From NCBI GenBank assembly GCA_022826745.1, contig JAJDUI010000002.1, forward strand, positions 62,001 through 126,000: 64,000 nt of DNA. Direction: 5' to 3'. The DNA comes from Thermoanaerobaculia bacterium. Lineage in GTDB: Bacteria > Acidobacteriota > Thermoanaerobaculia > Multivoradales > Multivoraceae. The notes beneath the pieces are model-generated. The model was not told the origin of the DNA, ran no database searches, and worked only from the letters and a program-made list of their open reading frames with translations. The position numbers and the translations under genes are program-made. Below, one piece after another: positions 10,050 to 18,689 of the stretch; position 1 is the stretch's first letter, and the number at the start of each line of letters is the position of its first letter.

Positions 10050-11429
10050 TCAGCCGAAGACGCCGTAGCGGACGACGAACCAGACCATCCCGAGTTCGAA
10101 CAGGAAGATGCCCCAGATCGCGAGCCGGATCCACCGGCCCGGGCGGATCCTCGGGTCCATGCGGTTCTTCTGGAACCAGAGCACCGCTCCGCTCTGGATC
10201 GGCAGCAGCATGGCCAGGGTCAGAGCCCCGATCGTGACCAGGAGCCTCGGGTTCGGAATCGTCATGTAGATGACGAACGCGACGATCGGAATCAACAGGC
10301 AGTAGCCGCGGATCCAGTTCCGGCGGGCGGTCAGGTTCTGCCGGTTGAGGTACCCGAGTTCCATGACGTAGTCCGGAATGAACCGGGCCGCGCCGCCCAC
10401 GGCGGAGAGCATGGTCGAGAACAGGATGCAGAACGCGCCGATGCCGAACAGCCACAGCGACCAGGGACCGAGTGTCTCCGTGAACATCTCGGAGAGCATG
10501 GAGATCGTCTCGAGGCCGTCCGGCACCTTGCCCCTGGCGCGCAGCACGCCGGCGCCCAGGATGTAGAAGGGCAGCGTGGCGCAGGTCAGGAGCGCCAGCG
10601 TGACCCAGACGTCGGCCTGGAGCACCTTGATCCAGCCGCGGGCCCTGGCCTCCCAGCCGGGCGCGTCGCTCTTGCCGATGAAGTTCGGGTAGCCCTTCTC
10701 GACGCACCAGTACTGGTAGGCGGAGGTCTCCGACGCGTTGACCCCGGTGTAGCCGTAGACGGCGATTGCCGCGACCAGGTACTCGGGCGGAAAGCTGAAC
10801 GTCAGGCCCGAAAGCAGGTCGGCACGGGTTACCGCGTACTGCGTGGTCTGCATGAGGAAGGCGCATACCAGGGTGGCGGCGGTGAAGATCATCACCAGCG
10901 CCAGCATCGCGTTTTCCAGGATCTTGTAGGAGCCGGTGACCAGCAGCGCGATCGTGACCACGGCGATCAGGCCGGCAGCCCAGACAGACGACACCTCGGG
11001 CACCAGGAGAGTCAGCGCCTGTCCGGCGCCGCCGATGATCCCGCCCAGCCCCATCACCCCCGGGATGATCGCGATCAGTGCGATGACGACGGGAAAGCTG
11101 ATCAGCCCCCGGCCCAGCGGGATCTTGCCGGGCAGCCGGTTCATGGCGCGGACGTAGGTGTCTCCCGAGACCAGGATGTAGCGGCTCAGCTCTGCCTGGA
11201 TCAGGGACTTGATCCAGCACGAGAGGAGCACCCACCACAGCATGACGAAACCGGCGGCGGCGCCGAGGCCCGAGGTGAGGATGATCTCGCCCGAGCCGAC
11301 GATCGATCCTGAGATGACGATGCTGGGACCGAGATAGCGCAGCCGGCCGCGCCAGTTCGAGGGCGGCTCGACCGCGCCGCCTTCGCGGACGGTGTAGGGA
11401 TCGCTCCGCGGAGAAGGGGAGTCGCTCAT
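10050..11429 (-). CDS. Nramp-fold transporter lacking the DPGN and MPH motifs (paralogue 2)
   Basis: A 459-residue membrane protein, the tandem duplicate of its downstream neighbour, from which it is separated by 15 bases. Both begin with a shared cytoplasmic motif SDPYTVREGGA and keep GSGE in TM1 (residues 45-48 here) and a GYTGVNASETSAYQYW segment in TM6. Because the altered motif is kept in both copies it is unlikely to be decay. It is the first gene of the operon and is divergent from copC. Copper transport is one possibility given that neighbour, but nothing in the motif shows it. Confidence 0.87.
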   Translation of the reverse strand: MSDSPSPRSDPYTVREGGAVEPPSNWRGRLRYLGPSIVISGSIVGSGEIILTSGLGAAAGFVMLWWVLLSCWIKSLIQAELSRYILVSGDTYVRAMNRLPGKIPLGRGLISFPVVIALIAIIPGVMGLGGIIGGAGQALTLLVPEVSSVWAAGLIAVVTIALLVTGSYKILENAMLALVMIFTAATLVCAFLMQTTQYAVTRADLLSGLTFSFPPEYLVAAIAVYGYTGVNASETSAYQYWCVEKGYPNFIGKSDAPGWEARARGWIKVLQADVWVTLALLTCATLPFYILGAGVLRARGKVPDGLETISMLSEMFTETLGPWSLWLFGIGAFCILFSTMLSAVGGAARFIPDYVMELGYLNRQNLTARRNWIRGYCLLIPIVAFVIYMTIPNPRLLVTIGALTLAMLLPIQSGAVLWFQKNRMDPRIRPGRWIRLAIWGIFLFELGMVWFVVRYGVFG

Positions 11430-11504
11430 CGGGGGTGAAGGCGCGACTCTACACCGTTGCGCGGCCAGGCTGGCGAGGGCGGCACTGGTACGCTCGGTAC
11501 TCCT

Positions 11505-11532
11505 TGCGCGCCGGCGCTGGCGCCGGCGTTTC
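11505..11532. repeat. Palindromic element, degenerate copy (REP-like)
   Basis: The palindrome CGCCGGCGC/GCGCCGGCG (arms 11509-11517 and 11520-11528) lies upstream of copC. It resembles the repeat copies at 35929, 42196 and 45853 (core CGCCGGC..GCCGGC followed by a T-rich/CGG tail). It is the least similar of the four. Confidence 0.4.
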
Positions 11533-11554
11533 GAACCGCATGGAGATGCCCGTG

Positions 11555-11938
11555 ATGAAGGACCGAGACCGCTCCCGCGGCACCAGGACGTTCGGCAGTG
11601 TCGCCCTGCTGCTGCTCCTCGCCACGGCTGCGTTCGCCCACCTGAAGGTGTCGAACACGAGCCCCGAGGGCGGCGCGAAGCTGAGCGGCCCGGTGCGTAC
11701 CCTCAGGGTCTGGTTCAACCAGGAACCGGACGTGCCTCTGAGCAAGCTGGAACTGACAGGTCCGAACGGTCCGCTGAACGTCGAGGGCCTTCACACGATG
11801 GGCGAGAAGGACCTGATGGCCAGGGTCTCGGGGCGTATGCCGGACGGTTCGTACACCGCCAGGTGGCAGACCGCGGGCGACGACGGTCACGTCCTGACCG
11901 GCGAATGGACCTTCACGATCGACCGCGACGGCCGCTGA
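11555..11938 (+). CDS. copC: CopC-domain periplasmic copper-binding protein
   Basis: A 127-residue exported protein with a CopC domain. The signal peptide ends in ATAAFA, so the mature protein starts with His29. That N-terminal His together with Asp110 and His112 (DDGH) forms the expected Cu(II) site of CopC. No Met-rich Cu(I) site is visible. Conserved segments are VWFNQEPDVPLSKLEL and GSYTARWQTAGDDGHVLTGEW. ATG 11555 is chosen because a GGAG sits 9 bases upstream; an in-frame ATG at 11540 is the alternative. It lies 34 bases before copD, so the two are very likely cotranscribed for copper uptake or handling. Confidence 0.86.
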   Translation: MKDRDRSRGTRTFGSVALLLLLATAAFAHLKVSNTSPEGGAKLSGPVRTLRVWFNQEPDVPLSKLELTGPNGPLNVEGLHTMGEKDLMARVSGRMPDGSYTARWQTAGDDGHVLTGEWTFTIDRDGR

Positions 11939-11972
11939 GACGCTGGACGCGGGTTCGTCACTGAGCTGGGAG

Positions 11973-12818
11973 ATGGCCGGCCGCTGGGCCGTCTATCTGC
12001 CGCTGCTCCTGGTTTGCGGCGCGACCGGCATGCGCCTGCTGGAGGCGATGGGTCCACGCGACCTGGCGGTTCGCGACCTGCGGGCCGAACTGGCTCGACT
12101 TGCGCTCCTGTCGTCCCTGCTGCTGCTGGCGGCGCTCCTGCTGCGCGCCGTGTTCCAGTCGGTCGAGGTCTGGGGAGCGGGCGAGGCTCTCGCGCTCGAC
12201 AACCTGCGAGTGGTGGCGCTGGAGAGCCGTTGGGGAGGACGATGGCGTTGGCAGGTCGCGGCCGCGATGGTCGCGATGCTCGGTTCCCTTGCGGCCTGGA
12301 GGTTGCCGGCGCTTGGCCTGGGGCTGGCGGCGACGCTGCCCATGACGGGCCACGCGTTCGGCAACCCTCTTGCGTGGACCGCGCAGAGCGTTCATGTGCT
12401 GGGCGCCGGATTCTGGATCGGCACGCTGATCGTCATCCTCGTTCTTCCGCTGATGGTCCCAGGGATATCGGTTGCGGAAGCGGCGTCGATGCGCCGGTTC
12501 TGGTTGGGCGCCTTCTGGCCGCTGGCGATCGTCGCCGCGACGCTCCTGGTGCTGAGCGGGGTCGTGCTGGCGATCCTCTACCTGCCGGCCTGGGACACCC
12601 TCTGGACCGAGGCGTATGGGCGAATCCTGCTGGCCAAGGTGGCCGGGAGCATGTGCGTCCTGTTCCTTGGCGCGGTGAACCACCTCCGGATGAACTTTCG
12701 CCCCGATCCACACACGGCGCCAGTGCCGCTGACTGTCGTCCTTGAGGTCGCCTTCGCGCTGGTGGTGCTAGGGGCCACGGGAGTGCTCACGAGCACCGCG
12801 CAGCCGCATGCGCACTGA
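11973..12818 (+). CDS. copD: CopD-family inner-membrane copper protein
   Basis: A 281-residue polytopic membrane protein with about eight hydrophobic helices. The conserved CopD core is present: LPMTGHAFGN, WTAQSVHVLGAGFWIGTL and the late segment GRILLAKVAGSMCVLFLGAVNHLRM, whose His residues are the usual candidates for copper or heme binding. CopD acts with CopC in moving copper across the inner membrane. It directly follows copC and converges on the TonB-receptor gene with only 3 bases between stops. The start lies immediately after a GGGAG, which is close for a ribosome-binding site, so the true start may be slightly different. Confidence 0.86.
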   Translation: MAGRWAVYLPLLLVCGATGMRLLEAMGPRDLAVRDLRAELARLALLSSLLLLAALLLRAVFQSVEVWGAGEALALDNLRVVALESRWGGRWRWQVAAAMVAMLGSLAAWRLPALGLGLAATLPMTGHAFGNPLAWTAQSVHVLGAGFWIGTLIVILVLPLMVPGISVAEAASMRRFWLGAFWPLAIVAATLLVLSGVVLAILYLPAWDTLWTEAYGRILLAKVAGSMCVLFLGAVNHLRMNFRPDPHTAPVPLTVVLEVAFALVVLGATGVLTSTAQPHAH

Positions 12819-12821
12819 CGA

Positions 12822-15236
12822 CTAGAAGTTGATCCGGCTGCTCACGCCGATCGTCCGCGGCTGGTTCGTCAGGTAGCCGACGCGGGCGCGCGTGCCGCGT
12901 TCCTGGTCGAGCGCCAGCAGGGCCCGCTCATCGAGCGCGTTGTTGACGAAGAGTGCGATGTCCCAGCGCTCGTTCAGGAAGCCGAGGCGCAGGTTCAGGA
13001 GGTCGTAGGCCGGCAGCTCGGGGTCGAAGCGGAAAGTCGTCTGCGTCAACGGTCCGCCGACCGGATTCGTCGCGGATAGGGCGAGCAGGTCGACCGTGCC
13101 TAAGCCCGGGGCGTGGTCGCCGATCTGGGTGAAGCGGGAGCCGACGTGCTGGTACGCGGAAGAGAGGTAGCCGGCCCAGGCGCCCGCCTCCCAGCGCCAG
13201 GTCGCGGCCAGGGCGGCCTGGAACTTCGGCACCGTCGGCAGCCGGTTTCCCTTCTCGATACCGGAGACGATGCTGGTCGTCCCGTCGGCCGCGGTCGAGG
13301 TCAGGGTCGACCCGAGTTCGGAGCCCGCGTAGCTGGCGGAGATCGCGAAGTCGAAGGCCGCCGAGGGCTGAGCCGTCAGCTCGAGTTCCAGTCCCGTGCT
13401 GCGGGCGCTCGGTACGTTGAAGATCAGGCGCGACGAGCAGGAGCCGGCGGTCACTGTCGTTTGCAGGTCCGAGATGTCCATCGTGAAGGCCGCGACATTG
13501 AATGTGCCGCGGCCGCCCAGGATGGTGGTCTTCGAGCCGATCTCGACGTTCCAGAGTTCTTCGTCCTCCCAGGAGTCGCGGCCGCTGAAGGTCGCGAGGT
13601 CTTCCGGAGTGCAGACGGGTACGTTCAGCGGATCATTGATGCCGCCGAGGCGGAAGCCCTTGGAGACCTGGGCGTTGAGTTGCGTGTTCCCGGTCGCCTC
13701 GAAGCTGGCGATGAAACGCGGCGCCATGCCGTCGGCGCTGGTTTCGCCTTCGGTCGGTCCCGGATCCGCGAACAGACCGTCGAAGACCTGGCTGCGCGTC
13801 TCCTCGTAGTCGTACCAGCGTGCTCCGGCGGTCAGGTCGAGCCGTTCGCTGGCGGTCCAGGTGATCTCGAAGAAGGCCGCCGTCTGGTCGAACTCGTAAC
13901 TCAGGTCGGAGTAGAACAACTCGTCGGTGGCGGCGCCGAACGCGCCCGCGGTGGGAATTCCGGTCATCGACTCGAAGCCGGTGACCGGCAGGCTCTGGCC
14001 GTAGTCACGTTCGCTCGTGCTGTGGAAGACGCCCAGAACCCAGTGCGTGTACTCGTCGCCGCTCGCCAGCCGCAGTTCCTGGGTCAGGCCGGTCGCGGTC
14101 GTCGCGTCGATCAGAGGCGCGTCCAGGGTGTAGACCGCTTCGGGAAGGCCGATCGTGGGGCCGGCGACGCTGGCATACAGGGCGGTCGAGTCGCGCACGA
14201 CGCGGAGGTCGCGGTCCGTCGCCGACGTGATCGAGGTGAAGTAGTAGCCGTCGGGCAGATCGACCACGACCTTCACGTCGGCGAGCAGGAACTCGTCGGT
14301 CGTTGGTTCCTCGAACTGGGTGAAGAGCTGGCGCTCGCCGAGGTCCACCGCGGGCCGGGTCGTCGTGTACGGATTGGCCAGGATGTTGAAGTCGTCGATC
14401 CGGTTCCAGCCGTCCATCTCGACTTCCTGGTAGAGGAGGCGCGGGGTGACCGTCACGTTCTGCGACGGTTCGAAGCGCAGGGCCCAGCGGGCGCCCGTTC
14501 GTGCTCCGGAGTTCACGTCCTCGTCGACGCTCAGGTCGGGTTGGACGGCGTCCATGAAGCCGGCGAGGGTCGTGTGCCAGGCCGTGATCCGCATCGCCGA
14601 CGTGTCGCCCATCGGCGCGTTGACGGCGACCTTCGCATCGCCGCCCATGCCGCCGCCGCCGACCGAGTTGAGAGAGAACTCACCGAAACTGTCGGACACT
14701 CCGATTTCGGGCTGGTGCGTGATGTAGCGGACCGTGCCGGCGAGCGATCCCGACCCGAACAGCGTGCCTTGCGGTCCACGCAGCACCTCGACGCGGGACA
14801 TGTCGAACAGGTCGATGTCCGGCGTGAACAGGGACAGTGAGATGACGGACTCGTCGAGGTAGATGCCGACCTGCTCCTTGACCCCGGGCTGGTCGCGGAC
14901 GATCTGGCCGGCGGCGACGCCGCGCATCGCGACCTGGCTTTGGCCGGGGCCGAGGTTCTGCACGGTGAAGCCGGCGACGTTGGCGGCGATCTCCTCGAGG
15001 TTGCCGGCGCCGCGGCTGCGCAGCACGTCCTCGCTCGGGGCGACGACGGAGAACGGCACCTCCTGGACGTTCTCTTCGCGCTTGCGGGCGGTGACCGTGA
15101 GTTCTTCGGAGAAGGTCTGCTCCGGCATCGTCCGGGCTTCGTCTTCCCCGGCTTCCTGCGCCGCGGTCGGAGTGGCGATTCCACACCAGAGGATGGCGAA
15201 GGCGAACGTGAGCGACAGGAGGGCAGGTCGAGTCAT
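12822..15236 (-). CDS. TonB-dependent outer-membrane receptor
   Basis: An 804-residue receptor with a cleavable signal peptide (cleavage near TPTAAQE), a TonB-box/plug start EELTVTARKREENVQEVPFS, plug motifs VEVLRGPQGTLFGSGSLAG and a 22-strand-type barrel ending in SSRINF with the terminal Phe typical of outer-membrane barrels. It belongs to the large 'iron complex receptor' group, whose substrates are often not iron. It lies downstream of a rhodanese lipoprotein and a copper-monooxygenase-like protein on the same strand and convergent with copD. A copper or metallophore substrate is possible by context only. Confidence 0.94.
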   Translation of the reverse strand: MTRPALLSLTFAFAILWCGIATPTAAQEAGEDEARTMPEQTFSEELTVTARKREENVQEVPFSVVAPSEDVLRSRGAGNLEEIAANVAGFTVQNLGPGQSQVAMRGVAAGQIVRDQPGVKEQVGIYLDESVISLSLFTPDIDLFDMSRVEVLRGPQGTLFGSGSLAGTVRYITHQPEIGVSDSFGEFSLNSVGGGGMGGDAKVAVNAPMGDTSAMRITAWHTTLAGFMDAVQPDLSVDEDVNSGARTGARWALRFEPSQNVTVTPRLLYQEVEMDGWNRIDDFNILANPYTTTRPAVDLGERQLFTQFEEPTTDEFLLADVKVVVDLPDGYYFTSITSATDRDLRVVRDSTALYASVAGPTIGLPEAVYTLDAPLIDATTATGLTQELRLASGDEYTHWVLGVFHSTSERDYGQSLPVTGFESMTGIPTAGAFGAATDELFYSDLSYEFDQTAAFFEITWTASERLDLTAGARWYDYEETRSQVFDGLFADPGPTEGETSADGMAPRFIASFEATGNTQLNAQVSKGFRLGGINDPLNVPVCTPEDLATFSGRDSWEDEELWNVEIGSKTTILGGRGTFNVAAFTMDISDLQTTVTAGSCSSRLIFNVPSARSTGLELELTAQPSAAFDFAISASYAGSELGSTLTSTAADGTTSIVSGIEKGNRLPTVPKFQAALAATWRWEAGAWAGYLSSAYQHVGSRFTQIGDHAPGLGTVDLLALSATNPVGGPLTQTTFRFDPELPAYDLLNLRLGFLNERWDIALFVNNALDERALLALDQERGTRARVGYLTNQPRTIGVSSRINF

Positions 15237-15294
15237 GCAGTGCCTTATACGGTAACCAACCGGTTCGGGTTGGACTGTTGGCGCCGACTGGCCG

Positions 15295-15810
15295 TCAGGG
15301 CCGGAGTTGAGGTTCGAGCAGCTTGCTCCACTGTTTGCCGTACGGATGAACCTCGCCCACCTGCTTCTCGCCGCGGTAGACGGCGCGGCCGGAGTTGGCC
15401 CACTCGAAGATCGAGCCTTCGAGGTTCCAGACCCGGCCTCCGATCTCCGGGTCGTTCAACTGGATCAGGTCGGCCACGGCGGCGGAAGACCGGTAGCCGA
15501 CGGAGCAGTAGAGGACGACCGACCGGCCCGGTTCCGCGTCGGCGATCTGGCGGGCGATGTCCTCGCCCTGAGCGTGGACCGCGCCAGGCAGATGGCTGAC
15601 CTCGTACTCGAGGGGTTCCCGGACGTCGATGATCAGCGGCGGCCTCTCGTCCCTGAGCCGGCGATCCAGCTCTTCGACGCTCATCTGCGGGACCCCTGGA
15701 AAGCTGGCGCGGACCAGCGCCTTGAGCTGGGACATGCTCGTCCCGCCGCAGCCAACGGCAAGAAGGAGCGCGATCGACAGTAGCGTCGCTGGAGACCGCC
15801 GTCTCATCAT
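15295..15810 (-). CDS. Rhodanese-domain lipoprotein
   Basis: A 171-residue exported lipoprotein: the signal peptide ends in LLAVGC (Cys21). A single rhodanese domain follows, with LIIDVREPLEYEVSHLPGA and the active-site loop CSVGYRSS, where Cys102 is the expected persulfide-forming residue. The role would be sulfurtransfer or thiol redox chemistry outside the cytoplasm. It lies 10 bases after the cytochrome c/copper-monooxygenase-like gene and 58 bases before the TonB receptor, so these probably form one transcript. Confidence 0.9.
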   Translation of the reverse strand: MMRRRSPATLLSIALLLAVGCGGTSMSQLKALVRASFPGVPQMSVEELDRRLRDERPPLIIDVREPLEYEVSHLPGAVHAQGEDIARQIADAEPGRSVVLYCSVGYRSSAAVADLIQLNDPEIGGRVWNLEGSIFEWANSGRAVYRGEKQVGEVHPYGKQWSKLLEPQLRP

Positions 15811-15820
15811 GGCCCGGTCG

Positions 15821-17461
15821 TCACTCTCCGGCGGCGGCTCCGGTGGCTTCGGTGGACGGCGCCCGGCCGGCAGGCTGGCCGACCATCTTCATCTCGAAGG
15901 GGCGTTCCGTGTCGGCGCCCATCGTGATGGTCCCCCGGAGCACCCCCTGCGCATCGAGTTCGCCGTCGATCACGGTCGTGATCGCCGATGCCTCCGGCGT
16001 GGGGAAGTGGGTCGTCACCCGGAGGCGGTCGCCGGACCAGGCGAAGTCGTCGAGGGTGACCGTGAACATCTGCAGGCCGGACGCCAGGTAGAGGATGCCC
16101 TCGCCCTCGTGCGGCGCCCAGAAGGCGATCGGCAGGAAGCCGTCGGCCAGAAACGAGGCGTCCTGGGGGTGGCGGGAAATGAGCTCCGCCAGCTTGTCGA
16201 CGTTCGCTTTCGGTCGGTGATAGCCGCCGTCCTTGCGGACGATCTCCATGAAGCCGACGAACATCTCGTTGAACACGTCGCCGCGGTAGATGATCTCGCG
16301 GGCCGGATCGGGGTTGGCGGGGTTGTCCTCCGAGTTGTCCCACACCGCTGTGACCTCGATTCGGCTCGAGGCCGGCAGATCGATCGGCTCGGTGGGGTAG
16401 TAGAGCCACTGCCAGTTGTAGTCGTACTTTGGAACGTCCAGCAGGGTCTCGCTGGTCCCGTCGGCGTGGACGATTCGGTAGGTCATCGCCTTGCCCCGAA
16501 CGTGCATGTGGGGGCTGAAGGCGAGGATCTGCATGTCGTGGTCCGGTTGGAAGAAACCCTCCTCTGCGTGATGACCGGCGCCGGGCGGAATGCGGATGCC
16601 GGTGTTCGCCACCGAGACGGTCGCCACCTCCCGTTTCAGGTCTCCTTCGCCGAAGTGAATGCCGATCCGGGTCACGTCGGACGTCGCTTCGCCGAACGGG
16701 TGGTAGTGGGAGTCCATCGTGATCGTCGTGCCCGGGCCCAGAACGCGGCCGGTGCCGTCGGGGAAGACGTAGGGCGGCATGCCCGCGGTCCAGATCCCGA
16801 ACACGCCGCTGCCGCCGGCGCCCTCGCTCACCCTCTCGCCGGAGCCGATCGGGCCGCCGGTCTCGCGCCGCGGCGTCGTGTACGTGGCCTGGAAGTGGTG
16901 AGTGGCGCGGCGGTCGCCGGGGAGGAACTCGATCGCCTGCACCCAGCGTTCTTCATCCAGCCCTAGTTCGATCCGCTGCTTGGGGAAGAGGTCCGGGCCT
17001 TCGGCCGGCACGTCGATCCGGTCGAGCGTCAGCACGTAGTCCGGTTCGCCCAGCGTCCAGCCTTCGGCGAAGGTGGGTGTTGGCGGCAGATCGGCCGGAT
17101 CGCCCTCGGGAGCGCCGCCCGCGGCCCAGCCTGTGATCGTGGCGATCTGTGCGGCGGAAAGGGAAAGGTCGTTGCGGAACACGACGTGTTCCGACTCGCC
17201 GCTCCAGGGCGGCATGTCGCGGTTCTCGACCGCGCGCGCCATGCCGCGCGCCCAGGGTCGTGCCTCCCGGTAGGAGAGCAGGGACATGGGCGCCGCCTGG
17301 TTCGGGCGGTGACATTGCACGCACTTGTCGAACAGGATGGGCGCCACGTCGCGGCTGAAGGTCGGCGTGTCCGCCGCGCCGGCGGCCGTTGCCGAGAGCA
17401 GAAGGGCTGCAGGGATGAACGCCACAAGTGCATGCGGGCGGGGGTGGGTCGGTCGTCTCAT
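15821..17461 (-). CDS. Exported cytochrome c plus copper type II (PHM-like) monooxygenase-like protein
   Basis: A 546-residue periplasmic protein. After a signal peptide (cleavage near AAGAA, residue 30) comes a short cytochrome c domain with one heme site, Cys47-x-x-Cys50-His51. The C-terminal part has the histidine pattern of ascorbate-dependent PHM/DBM-type monooxygenases: His188-His189, His252-x-His254 in DSHYHPFG, and His318-x-His320 with Met326 in HMHVRGKAMTY. This suggests a two-copper oxygenase receiving electrons through the heme. ATG 17461 is chosen for the signal peptide and the upstream GGGGAG; a longer in-frame extension overlaps the divergent gene and is not credible. The substrate is unknown. 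Confidence 0.83.
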   Translation of the reverse strand: MRRPTHPRPHALVAFIPAALLLSATAAGAADTPTFSRDVAPILFDKCVQCHRPNQAAPMSLLSYREARPWARGMARAVENRDMPPWSGESEHVVFRNDLSLSAAQIATITGWAAGGAPEGDPADLPPTPTFAEGWTLGEPDYVLTLDRIDVPAEGPDLFPKQRIELGLDEERWVQAIEFLPGDRRATHHFQATYTTPRRETGGPIGSGERVSEGAGGSGVFGIWTAGMPPYVFPDGTGRVLGPGTTITMDSHYHPFGEATSDVTRIGIHFGEGDLKREVATVSVANTGIRIPPGAGHHAEEGFFQPDHDMQILAFSPHMHVRGKAMTYRIVHADGTSETLLDVPKYDYNWQWLYYPTEPIDLPASSRIEVTAVWDNSEDNPANPDPAREIIYRGDVFNEMFVGFMEIVRKDGGYHRPKANVDKLAELISRHPQDASFLADGFLPIAFWAPHEGEGILYLASGLQMFTVTLDDFAWSGDRLRVTTHFPTPEASAITTVIDGELDAQGVLRGTITMGADTERPFEMKMVGQPAGRAPSTEATGAAAGE

Positions 17462-17596
17462 CGCCTTTTCTCCCCAAGTGATGGCTGGGTCTGATTGGCC
17501 TCTGCAGTCTACCAGCGGACGCGCCGCCAGCAGGCCGGTGCGGTAGGCTCGATGACACGTCGAAACGTCCGTGCAGACCGTAGCGGAGGACACTTC

Positions 17597-18676
17597 ATGC
17601 GCACCGAACGAGCCGTCTTCGCCCTCATCGTGATCATCGCCGCCGCGGTGGTGATCGTGGCTCCGGCCATGGCCGCCGGTGACGACATTCCACGCACGGC
17701 GAATGGCAAGCCCGATCTGACCGGCCGCTACAACATCGCGAGTTCGACTCCGTTCGAACGGAATCCGCGCTTCGGCGACAAGAAGTACATGGCCGTCGAA
17801 GAGGCGGAGCGCATCATGGCGGCGACGGCGGCCGCGGTCGCGAGGTCCAACGCGGCCAGCGATCCGGACCGTTCGGCGCCTCCCGCCGGGGGTGATGGTT
17901 CCGGTGGTCCCGCGGGTGCGGTAGGCGGGTACAACGCCTTCTGGACGGACCGCGGCAGCGCGCGCCACGCGATCGACGGCCAGTTCCAGACCTCGATCCT
18001 CACGGAGCCGGCGAACGGCCGCATGCCGGAGCTGTCGGAAGCGGGCAAGGCGCGGCGCGCTGACCTGCATCCCTACGCTTACGAGAACACCGGCGACGCC
18101 TGGTGGATCGAAACCGGCGACGATCCCTATGACGGCCCGGAGACGCTGTCGATTCTCGACCGTTGCCTGTACCTCAGCGCGGCGGCGACGCCGGCCCGGC
18201 CGATCCTCTACAACAACATGAAGACGATCACCCAGACCGAAGACCACGTCGTCATCCTGGTGGAGTGGATGCACTGGGCCAAGGTCGTGCGGCTCAACGG
18301 CGAGCACCCGCCGGCGGAAGTCCGGTCCCTGGGAGGCGATTCGATCGGCTGGTGGGAAGACGACACGCTGGTGGTCGAGACGACGAACTTCCTGGACAAG
18401 CCGGGCGTGCCGCGCGAGGGCCTCAAGGTGATCGAGCGTTTCACCAGGCAGAGCGCCGACGCGCTCCTGTACCAGTTCACCGTTCACGATCCCGACTACT
18501 CCGCGCCCTACGGCGGCGAGTTCCTCTGGCCGCAGACCGACGAGCTGAACTACGAGTACGCCTGCCACGAGGGCAACTACGCGATGGGCAACATCCTCCG
18601 CGGTGCGCGGTTGCTCGAGCGGGAGTACCTCGAGCGGAAGGGTCAGTCGGGCAGCACGGGTTCGGGGAACGAGTAA
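17597..18676 (+). CDS. Secreted protein of an uncharacterised repeated family, copy A
   Basis: A 359-residue exported protein (signal peptide MRTERAV...AMAAGD). I do not recognise a named domain. It shares an ordered set of motifs with three other proteins in this window: GKPDLTGRYN plus FERN near the N-terminus, RCLY and LYNNMKTITQTEDHVVI in the middle, WWEDDTLVVETTNF, and LNYEYACHEGNYAMGNILRGAR at the C-terminus. The invariant Cys-His of YACHEGN may bind metal or form a disulfide; that is inference. The start has a perfect GGAGGA 6 bases upstream. It is followed after 13 bases by the DUF547-radical SAM fusion. Confidence 0.85.
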   Translation: MRTERAVFALIVIIAAAVVIVAPAMAAGDDIPRTANGKPDLTGRYNIASSTPFERNPRFGDKKYMAVEEAERIMAATAAAVARSNAASDPDRSAPPAGGDGSGGPAGAVGGYNAFWTDRGSARHAIDGQFQTSILTEPANGRMPELSEAGKARRADLHPYAYENTGDAWWIETGDDPYDGPETLSILDRCLYLSAAATPARPILYNNMKTITQTEDHVVILVEWMHWAKVVRLNGEHPPAEVRSLGGDSIGWWEDDTLVVETTNFLDKPGVPREGLKVIERFTRQSADALLYQFTVHDPDYSAPYGGEFLWPQTDELNYEYACHEGNYAMGNILRGARLLEREYLERKGQSGSTGSGNE

Positions 18677-18689
18677 CCCCGGGACGTCG

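Noticed and set aside
17462..18568. N-terminal extension of the cytochrome c/monooxygenase gene
   Set aside because: It would run antisense through secreted-family copy A; the signal peptide and ribosome-binding site at 17461 define the real start.
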